Below are positions 55,072 through 62,305 of a DNA stretch of 64,000 bases, in pieces. Numbering within the stretch: position 1 is the first letter of the stretch; each line of letters begins with the position of its first letter. The notes under the pieces are model-generated. The model searched no databases and was not told the origin of the DNA. It saw nothing but the letters and a program-made list of their open reading frames with translations. The translations under genes and the position numbers were made by a program. The stretch is from CAVVIO01 sp963748095 (lineage in GTDB: Bacteria > Bacteroidota > Bacteroidia > Bacteroidales > UBA10428). The stretch is taken from NCBI GenBank assembly GCA_963748095.1, contig CAVVIO010000026.1, positions 1 through 64,000 of the forward strand. The letters run 5' to 3'.

Positions 55072-57261
55072 TCACAACATATTCATGCTCGCCAGGAGAC
55101 GGAGATGAAGGGGTAATCTTATATTTTCATTTAAACTTTTCCCGAATATCAGTTTATCTTTCACATTGGAGATGTTCAGTGCTTTGAATTCATTTTCAGG
55201 TTTTACATTCAACTCGCTATTTATCGGATTTGGATAAACAGCAACAGTATTGTTAAGTTTTCCATCTTCGTTATCAATTGATAAAGGTTTCTGGGTTGCA
55301 ATAAATTTCAACCATTTTATTTTGAAAAGCCTGTTAGTTCCGGTTCCGGTAAATTTCAGATAAACATCGTGCCTGCCGGTTATCTGACTTACCCTTGCTG
55401 AAAAAGTATTAAAAGTATTCCAACTTCCAGTGTTGCTTATATTACAGCTTCCTATTTTATTTCCTGTATCTATTGAATCGAGCCATACTTCTACAATACC
55501 TCCGCTGGTAGCACTTGATGCAATAATTTGAATTGAGTCAGATGCCTTATTATATTCCACATTTCCAAACTCAACGCCGGCATATAATGCCCAGTCATTA
55601 TTATGAATACTGTCGAGAGGATAAATACTATCAGTCCTGGTAATTGCACTGGTGCCATACTGGTTTGCAGGACAAACAGCCATTATTGGCGAATAGGCAT
55701 CGCGATATATATATAGATCAAAATATGCAGCACTGCCCTGAACATATAAACCTTGTCTGGTTCCTTCCCAAACCCGAAAGCCCGGATCTGTATACGAATC
55801 GATCGCACTTATATCTATGTTTTGACCAACTTGTACCCAATCATTGCCATTGCTGCTATAATACCCGCTTATTTTATGGTTCACCCTTATCATTTTAAGC
55901 CATACTAATTTTCCCACAGTGTTTTCGGTCTCATATTTAGTATTGTCAAAACTGAAAATTATTACTTTATGTCCATTCTCATTTATTGAACTGTATAATT
56001 TCACATATTTTGTTTCATCACCTCTTATAATTCTAAGTCCGGCTTCATCATTTGTTGACCTTGCATTGAATTCGAGACGAGTTATTAGTGAGTAATTATG
56101 TTCCCCATCAATTTTAATAACAGTATTTGCTTTTAAACTACTTTTCGGAGACAAGCGTAACCACCCTGGGCGATCGGCAAGTGAGTGAGTATCTTCCGGT
56201 GTATATCCCAAAAAAGACCATTCAGGATTTAATTTTTCAGAAGTAAAAAAATCGGATTTCGGTACCATCCATGGTATACCGCTACTTGGCAATTTTGGAG
56301 CAATGAAGGGTCGATTAATAGGGTAATCAGCTACAGGTCTTAAATTAGAATCATAATGAACCTCATTTAAAAGTCCTTGTCGTCCTTGTCCTTTCCACTG
56401 GCCCTTAGCATAAATCGGATGTGCTACCCAGGAGGTACCATCATAGATAGTAACTACAGCTGAACTGTGGTTAGGATCTATAAAAAGTGAGCTTGCTTTC
56501 CGAGGATCATTCTCGTTAAACAAATCGCCCAGTATTTCCCAGGAAGCCTTATCGTCAGTAAGTTTTTTGCTTCTCATAACCTTTTGCCCTCCGCCCACAT
56601 TGATGGCAAACGAATAGTAATAATAACCTTTATATTTCCACATTACAGGTCCTTCAGCCCAACTGTATGGATAAGAAGGGGCAGGATTTAACCAGGTCAA
56701 ATTATAAATTGAACCTGAAGGTTGTCCGTCATTTCCCAATTCTACAATCCAATTATTAACCTGTAGATTTTTTACCACTAAGTACCATTTGCCATCATTA
56801 TCAATAAAAATTGAGTTATCGTAGCCTAAGCCAGGCACACTTGGTGGGCATTTCACTGCTGTTGGCAGAGACCACGGCCCTTCCGGTTTATCAGCAGTAA
56901 CAAAAAACATATTGCTCCTGTTAAAGAAAAAATCCCAGTATTTATTATTATAATAAACCAGAGAACCCTCCACACAACCTGCACCAGGTTCATCCCCATA
57001 TCCGGTCCATGCCGCGCTCACCGGCTGGGCAATTGCTTCCCAATGAACTAAGTCGGTTGAATGATAAATAACCGGTGTTGGATTATAGGAAGAACCGGAA
57101 GTGTAGAAGTCATTTCCAATTTTTGTTAATGAGGCGTCCGCATGATCACCAGGAATTACAGGGTTCATGTAGGTTTTAAATGATGGAGATTGTCCGAAAC
57201 CCGGTTGAACTAGTGTTAAACAACTAATTATTACAAAGCATTGTATTTTTAACCTTTTCAT
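55072..57261 (-). CDS. GH43 glycoside hydrolase with C2/CBM6-like modules and damaged T9SS tail
   Basis: A 729-residue secreted enzyme, probably beta-xylosidase/arabinofuranosidase. After a signal peptide (FVIISCLTLVQPGFGQ) the five-bladed GH43 domain has Asp42 (GDHADAS, base), Asp148 (GYDNSIFIDNDG) and Glu203 (WAEGPVMW, acid). Next is a concanavalin-like GH43 C2 region (about 335-530), a CBM6-like module (about 545-665, GIVEVWLDSIDTG), and the start of a type A T9SS sorting domain (VAVYPNPINSELNVKPENEF). The final 15 or so residues (LPLHLRLLASMNML) do not fit it; the alternative frame encodes SPSPGEHEYVVSL and stops at 55064-55066, closer to a T9SS ending, so the last codons are probably frameshifted. 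Confidence 0.87.
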   Translation of the reverse strand: MKRLKIQCFVIISCLTLVQPGFGQSPSFKTYMNPVIPGDHADASLTKIGNDFYTSGSSYNPTPVIYHSTDLVHWEAIAQPVSAAWTGYGDEPGAGCVEGSLVYYNNKYWDFFFNRSNMFFVTADKPEGPWSLPTAVKCPPSVPGLGYDNSIFIDNDGKWYLVVKNLQVNNWIVELGNDGQPSGSIYNLTWLNPAPSYPYSWAEGPVMWKYKGYYYYSFAINVGGGQKVMRSKKLTDDKASWEILGDLFNENDPRKASSLFIDPNHSSAVVTIYDGTSWVAHPIYAKGQWKGQGRQGLLNEVHYDSNLRPVADYPINRPFIAPKLPSSGIPWMVPKSDFFTSEKLNPEWSFLGYTPEDTHSLADRPGWLRLSPKSSLKANTVIKIDGEHNYSLITRLEFNARSTNDEAGLRIIRGDETKYVKLYSSINENGHKVIIFSFDNTKYETENTVGKLVWLKMIRVNHKISGYYSSNGNDWVQVGQNIDISAIDSYTDPGFRVWEGTRQGLYVQGSAAYFDLYIYRDAYSPIMAVCPANQYGTSAITRTDSIYPLDSIHNNDWALYAGVEFGNVEYNKASDSIQIIASSATSGGIVEVWLDSIDTGNKIGSCNISNTGSWNTFNTFSARVSQITGRHDVYLKFTGTGTNRLFKIKWLKFIATQKPLSIDNEDGKLNNTVAVYPNPINSELNVKPENEFKALNISNVKDKLIFGKSLNENIRLPLHLRLLASMNML

Positions 57262-57769
57262 ATATAAATTTTAAAATACAATATTAAGAATATTCAAAGA
57301 GCTATATGTAGAGAATTTCATTAAGTAGGTATTTTTTGCCATTTAAATTGTTGTTAATGGTTGAAGCTTGGCGATAGTTGACATTGCGGTAGAGTCCTCT
57401 TTGATAAAAAACTGACGTAAGAAGAGGCGAATGCAATGCTCTGCATCTCGTTTATCCCGTATGGTGAGTTATCTAATATATTTTATTCCTATTGTCATGC
57501 GTTGTATTTCTCACTATTAGTGTCAAACATATCCATAAACAAACCTGTCTTTATGGCTATTATAGTCTATGTGTTTATGTCTGTATCTACCTAATGTTCC
57601 GGGCACCTCATTTTCCTAACTACCAACTACCGTTTAGAGCCTAATGTACAATATATTCAGGTTAAAACAAATTTAGAAAGGTAAACAGTGTGAACAGGAT
57701 GGCAGTGTGACAATGTATGCAGGTTTCCAACAATTTGTCCTTGCGGAGTTAATTATCTTATTAAATGAA
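57262..57769. other. 508-bp intergenic region
   Basis: AT-rich, between the GH43 start and the stop of the hypothetical secreted-protein gene. It includes one copy of the dispersed about 47-bp element at 57628-57672. No coding frame was seen; promoter elements for GH43 should lie near 57262-57400 but were not identified. Confidence 0.5.
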
Positions 57770-58396
57770 TTACCGGCATTGTGAGTTGTAAAACCGGACT
57801 ATAGATCTTAAATCATACTGACGGAACTCTTTATTTTCTATTTTCTCAGCCAGTTTCGGACAATCACTGAAATATTCCTGCATATCCTTCTTGAAGTTTA
57901 ATCCTTTGGTTCTTTTTAATACATCATCACCTTTTTGCAGAACATATCTCTCAGAGCTATATGATGTCCCGGAGTTCATTGCGCCGGTAGGCCCGTTAAA
58001 GGTCCCGGCTGTAGTTCGGGTGAAATAATAATTAAAAAGTTTAAGATAACCATCTACTTGCAATCGAAGAAAAATATTGTTGCCGGTTGAAAACAGTCTT
58101 CCTGATTCGAGCGTGTTTTTTCTCGAAATCATCCGTATTTCTCTGTGATAACTTTTAAAACGATATTCTTTTGCATCATCCGGACGGAGTATATGTTTTT
58201 TCCCTTCCGAATCATAATATTTAACTCTTTGTTGTAAGCTTTCAAAATTTGGTTCCTCTGTTATTAAATCGACCGGAATATTAAAGATCACGTCCATTGT
58301 ATCATGCTCAAAAAAAATTTTTCCTTCTATTTTTTTAGCTTCAAGTTTGAATGTAAAAATTACCCCGATCGTAATTAAAAGAACAATCTTTCTCAT
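57770..58396 (-). CDS. Hypothetical secreted protein
   Basis: A 208-residue protein with an N-terminal signal peptide (KIVLLITIGVIFTFKLEAK). The mature part starts KIEGKIFFEHDTMDVIFNIP and contains EGKKHILRPDDAKEYRFKSY, a polar Gly/Ser/Thr-rich loop (FNGPTGAMNSGTSYSSERYV) and two Cys near the end. No domain is recognised. Similar-looking small exported proteins are common in Bacteroidota. It stands alone, with long non-coding flanks on both sides. Confidence 0.65.
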   Translation of the reverse strand: MRKIVLLITIGVIFTFKLEAKKIEGKIFFEHDTMDVIFNIPVDLITEEPNFESLQQRVKYYDSEGKKHILRPDDAKEYRFKSYHREIRMISRKNTLESGRLFSTGNNIFLRLQVDGYLKLFNYYFTRTTAGTFNGPTGAMNSGTSYSSERYVLQKGDDVLKRTKGLNFKKDMQEYFSDCPKLAEKIENKEFRQYDLRSIVRFYNSQCR

Positions 58397-58801
58397 ATCT
58401 GAATATTTTATTGTTAATTTTTCAGGATTTGCATATCTGTTTTAATGGCGGTTGCATAATACATAACCTCTGCAATGTCTTTATTCTTAATTTACAATAA
58501 TGTGTTATATATGTACCTCTTAAAGCGGTAACTCATAGTAATTAGTTATACAATTTTTATGCGTTACACTTTTATTAATTGTTTGGAGAACATCTGTATA
58601 ATAAGTTTGTCAATTGCTTTTTATAATTAAATCTGTCTGCAACTGATATCAATTATTCCCTGCATCCAGATACCGTTTAAGGTCTAAATGTAAAAGATAA
58701 TCCGGTAAAAAACAAATCGGAAGCGACACAGAGCTGGACCTTTTTACTATATAAGAGGTAGGGACATCACATCTTCACTTCAAAGGATCGGTAAATAATG
58801 A
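58397..58801. other. 405-bp intergenic region
   Basis: AT-rich, lying upstream of the hypothetical secreted-protein gene and downstream of the regulator gene. It contains the third copy of the dispersed about 47-bp element (58671-58717). Nothing else was recognised. Confidence 0.5.
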
Positions 58802-59588
58802 TCAGGAAAACGCAAAAGCATTTGTTTTTTGAGTTTGCAGTCGGTATAAGATCAGTGCCTGCAGTAGTAAACAGGGAACTGATAAAACAACTACAATAAA
58901 CTGAATGAAATCGATCGGGATCATTACAATTGCCGATATGCATATCATCATAATTCCTGTGAACAGCGCCAGATCGTGTAAATAACGTTTAAGAAACAGC
59001 AGGCCCACTCCGTAAAATATTCCGTTCAATCCGACTAATACTATTGATACTTTGGCAAGCATAATAATATACGGGTTAGGATCATAAAGTCGTGCAATTT
59101 GAAATATATTAACAAATACGGTTAATATAATACCGGCAATACCTGTTACTGCTATCAGAGAATTATTCAGTATTTTTCCGATATGGATCAGTCCCCTGTT
59201 AAAGAAAAATATCAAAACAATACTCAGCATATAAATCAATGCATTCATGTGTATTACCTGCCGAAAACCGAAAATGTCCCGAAGTATGACCAGAACAATA
59301 TTAATACTAACGGCTGTAGCCAATATTATTCCAGCAGTCCATGCCGTTTTTACAATTCCTTGTTTCTCAATAACAAGCGGTTCGTTTTCATCTTTTAAGT
59401 CCTCAGGAACTTTCCCGAGAATTTCCAGAATGATATTAAGTGTATAGGTTCTGGGTGTTACTTCTCCCGATTCGATACGTTGTATGGTACGGATGTTTAT
59501 TCCGGTCATATCCGCAAGTTGTTCTTGCGTAAGTCCTTTTTCATTTCTGTACTCCGGCTAGTTTTCTTCCTAATTCAGGTTGTTTCAT
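58802..59588 (-). CDS. XRE-type HTH regulator with membrane domain, +1 frameshifted near the start
   Basis: A membrane-bound regulator of the XRE family. The start codon is at 59588: MKQPELGRKLA, then the frame breaks. The remainder (ORF 59509 down to 58802) begins in the helix-turn-helix (MTGINIRTIQRIESGEVTPR) and continues to about five membrane helices. On the coding strand CTA GCC GGA GTA CAG AAA TGA becomes CTA GCC GAG TAC AGA AAT GAA if one base of 59558-59561 is dropped. This gives LAEYRNEKGLTQEQLADMTG, a textbook HTH, and one frame of about 261 residues. Ligand and target genes are unknown. Confidence 0.82.
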
Positions 59589-59767
59589 CTGTTTATATTT
59601 TAGTTTTTTAATGGTCAGATGGACGTTTCATTTTTTATAAATTTCAGGCCTAAATTATTATTCAAAACCGTTCCCTCCAAAATTTCAAATTGAATTTTAT
59701 ACGGCATTCTTACGGCATTTGTATGGATAGTGACAAAGTGTACTTTGTGAGCAGGAGAGAAATGGCG

Positions 59768-60022
59768 TTATTCATCTCCTTTTAAATTTTTCCGGTATTC
59801 CTCCACAATTAATCCGGCAGCATCATAATCCAGTTCGGAAACAAACACTTTTACCGCGCCTGCTCCGCCCGGTGCCGTCCACCACGGATTTAAAGTGCCG
59901 ATAATCTCATCTTTCAGAAAAGATATGATTCCTTCGTTTTCTAACAGGCTTTTTACCAAGCCTGCCTGCCAGGTCGTTCCTGCAAAAACTTCAACGGGTT
60001 CATTTTTTATGTTTGTTTTCAT
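59768..60022 (-). CDS. DUF2007 domain protein
   Basis: An 84-residue DUF2007 protein starting at ATG 60022 (MKTNIKNEPVEVFAGTTWQA, then GLVKSLLENEGIISFLKDEI). The typical C-terminal strand-helix VKVFVSELDYDAAGLIVEEY is present; the middle has a Gly/Pro-rich loop (LNPWWTAPGGAGA). The frame is open for another 68 codons upstream to 60226, but that part does not resemble the family and the family start fits ATG 60022. Function is unknown. Confidence 0.82.
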   Translation of the reverse strand: MKTNIKNEPVEVFAGTTWQAGLVKSLLENEGIISFLKDEIIGTLNPWWTAPGGAGAVKVFVSELDYDAAGLIVEEYRKNLKGDE

Positions 60023-60258
60023 GTGGTTCAGCTCGTATTTAATTTCAATACCGGAAATAAATGTAATGGGAATTTTGGAAAGAAACAAATTTGATTGGGT
60101 AATGCTGCTGAGGTGTGATATTGTTACAAAGCGTTTTCCTACGAGGCCGTTATAGCTCTTTATCTTACCAGACAAAACATTCTTTGCGGATAAAGTGATT
60201 TTCCAACGGGCATCCAATCTTTTCAAATCTTAATATTTGGAATAAATTTACCAGATTC

Positions 60259-60720
60259 TCATGGTTGAAATATTCTTTCAAGAATTTTAGTTCGGTATTC
60301 AAATATTTCGTTCAATTTATTTTGAATTATGAGTTTGTTGGCAATATTACCCAGCAAGCCCAATGGCGGTTTATAGCTAACAATGTCTTTCATAAATACA
60401 TTTTTTCCTTTCTGCTCAATGATATGTTGATGGTGCCATAAAGAATAAGGCCCAACTCTTTGTTCATCTACAAAATATTCCTTATCTCTAATATGTGTTA
60501 TTTCGGTTACCCAGTTTGTTTTTATTCCAAATGCAGGCCTTACAATGTAACTAATCATCATTCCTTCATATATTTTATCCGGTAGGTTTTTAGAACGAAT
60601 ATCAAAGCCCATGTAATCTGGTGTGATTTTTTTTAAGTTTTGAGGAGAAGAAATAAAATCCCATAATACGTCAACGGAAGTATTTATAATTTGCTCTCGA
60701 TTGAACTGATAAAAGGCCAT
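60259..60720 (-). CDS. SRPBCC (START-like) ligand-binding family protein
   Basis: A 153-residue SRPBCC-fold protein. It has the helix-grip pattern: FNREQIINTSVDVLWDFISS (strand-helix with PQNLKKITP), then YEGMMISYIVRPAFGIKTNW, HHQHIIEQKGKNVFMKDIVS and the C-terminal helix LGNIANKLIIQNKLNEIFEY. The family binds lipids or polyketides in a deep cavity; the ligand here is unknown. It is the last gene of a probable four-gene minus-strand operon, 52 bp after the peroxiredoxin gene. Confidence 0.85.
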   Translation of the reverse strand: MAFYQFNREQIINTSVDVLWDFISSPQNLKKITPDYMGFDIRSKNLPDKIYEGMMISYIVRPAFGIKTNWVTEITHIRDKEYFVDEQRVGPYSLWHHQHIIEQKGKNVFMKDIVSYKPPLGLLGNIANKLIIQNKLNEIFEYRTKILERIFQP

Positions 60721-60772
60721 AACTTTATAAATTTTTAAGGTCGGTATTCTTATTTTCCAGCTTATTATGCAT

Positions 60773-61513
60773 TCATTTTATTTCATTTAAGATACGCAAT
60801 GCCTCTTCAACATGTTTTTCAGCTTCTATTTGTGAGTTAAACATAAAAACCACTTCCCCATCCTTGTTAACAACATAGGTGACCCTTCCCGAAATCAGGC
60901 CAAATAAATTAGACGGCACGCCAAATAACTTACGGACCTTGTTTCCTGCATCACTTAATAAAGTATAGTTTAAGTTGTGCTTTTTTGCAAAATTAAAATG
61001 GCTTTCAACCGACTGCGCACTTATGCCAATAATCAAAGCATCCGCATCCTCAAACACTTTAAATTGATCGCGAAATGCACAGGCTTCTTTGGTGCATCCC
61101 GGGCTGTCGTCTTTAGGATAAAAATAGATAACAAGATTTTTCCTGCCCAAAACAGAATCTGTCTGAAACAAATTACCGTTTTGGTCTTTTAATTCAAATG
61201 AAGGAATGTTATTTCCTACTGATATTTTTCCCATACTTTTGGATTTGTCGTTAAAATTTAAGTAACATATAAAAAGAATAAAATAGATAATGAGGTAAAA
61301 CAAATAAAAGTTTCTGAACCTTTTGTATTTCACATTATCGGGGTAAATATTTCCAAACAAACCTTTGATTTCCTTCCAAAATACTGGTTTGATGTTTATA
61401 ATCCAACTATCGGTTTGGTAAATGATTTTTCGAAATTTACTTCGGTAATAGCTAAGCGGCAGACCCCAAAATACAAAAAGGATTAACCATATGTTTTTTA
61501 AAATGTAATCCAT
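60773..61513 (-). CDS. Membrane-anchored BCP-type peroxiredoxin
   Basis: A 246-residue protein. The N-terminal about 90 residues contain two hydrophobic helices (NIWLILFVFWGLPLSYY and LFYLIIYFILFICYL) around a basic segment (YYRSKFRKIIYQTDSWIINI). From Met94 a complete bacterioferritin-comigratory-protein peroxiredoxin follows: SVGNNIPSFELKDQNGN, peroxidatic Cys140 and resolving Cys145 in YPKDDSPGCTKEACAF, and LLSDAGNKVRKLFGVPSNLF. It reduces hydroperoxides. The frame is continuous, so this reads as a fusion, though translation could also start at Met94. It starts 5 bp after the DUF1295 stop. Confidence 0.85.
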   Translation of the reverse strand: MDYILKNIWLILFVFWGLPLSYYRSKFRKIIYQTDSWIINIKPVFWKEIKGLFGNIYPDNVKYKRFRNFYLFYLIIYFILFICYLNFNDKSKSMGKISVGNNIPSFELKDQNGNLFQTDSVLGRKNLVIYFYPKDDSPGCTKEACAFRDQFKVFEDADALIIGISAQSVESHFNFAKKHNLNYTLLSDAGNKVRKLFGVPSNLFGLISGRVTYVVNKDGEVVFMFNSQIEAEKHVEEALRILNEIK

Positions 61514-61518
61514 AATCT

Positions 61519-62295
61519 TTATTTTTTAGGGAACCAGGGGAAAAAGGAATTTGTTTTTTGAATATAATCGCGGTATTGAGGTTTGGTGTCATTGAGACTC
61601 TTTTCGAGTAATGCCACTCCCGAAACTTTAATAATGAGCAGGGTCATTCCAACGGAACCAATTATTGTCCAGTAACTTCCTGCAGCCATACTAAAAATAG
61701 CAAAGGACCACCACACTGTCGAATCGCCAAAATAATTGGGGTGCCGGGTGTATTTCCAAAAGCCGGTGTTTAAAACTTTGCCTTTGTTGTTTGGATTCTT
61801 CTTGAATCTTGCCAGTTGAAAATCGCCCCCGGCTTCGAATACAAAACCAATAATAAAGATAACAATGCCCAGATAATCTAACCAGTTTAACTCATTAGAA
61901 TCGGTTTGTGAATTTGCACCCAATAATGGCAACGAAACAAATAGAATTAAGGCTCCCTGTAGCAGAAAAGTCTGAAAATAACTAACCCACCAATAGCGTT
62001 CAGTACCATATTTTCGCCTGAATTCACGGTAGCGGAAGTCTTCTCCTTTGCCGAGGTTTCGCCATGCCAGATAAATCGAAAGTCGAAGCCCCCACAAAGT
62101 AACTAAGAATAACAAGAGAATCTTACGTAGAGAAAACTCACCCGAAACATAAAAGTAAACAGCATTTACAATTACAAATCCCATTCCCCAAAACAAATCG
62201 ACAATACTCACATTTTTAATAATTACACTTACGACCCATAAAAGGGTAACAAGTATAAAAATGATAAACGAGGCTTCTAAGAATATGGTTAACAT
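61519..62295 (-). CDS. DUF1295 / steroid-5-alpha-reductase-like membrane protein
   Basis: A 258-residue integral membrane protein of the SRD5A/isoprenylcysteine-methyltransferase superfamily. The ATG at 62295 (MLTIFLEASFIIFILVTLLW) is chosen over 62382 because the longer form reads back into the upstream gene. The family motif is TGFWKYTRHPNYFGDSTVWW, with NADPH- or SAM-type binding residues, preceded by FQLARFKKNPNNKGKVLN. About seven membrane segments are present. The substrate is unknown but lipid-like. It starts 10 bp after the DAK2-DegV stop, so it belongs to the same operon. Confidence 0.87.
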   Translation of the reverse strand: MLTIFLEASFIIFILVTLLWVVSVIIKNVSIVDLFWGMGFVIVNAVYFYVSGEFSLRKILLLFLVTLWGLRLSIYLAWRNLGKGEDFRYREFRRKYGTERYWWVSYFQTFLLQGALILFVSLPLLGANSQTDSNELNWLDYLGIVIFIIGFVFEAGGDFQLARFKKNPNNKGKVLNTGFWKYTRHPNYFGDSTVWWSFAIFSMAAGSYWTIIGSVGMTLLIIKVSGVALLEKSLNDTKPQYRDYIQKTNSFFPWFPKK

Positions 62296-62305
62296 AGCTT
62301 GAATT

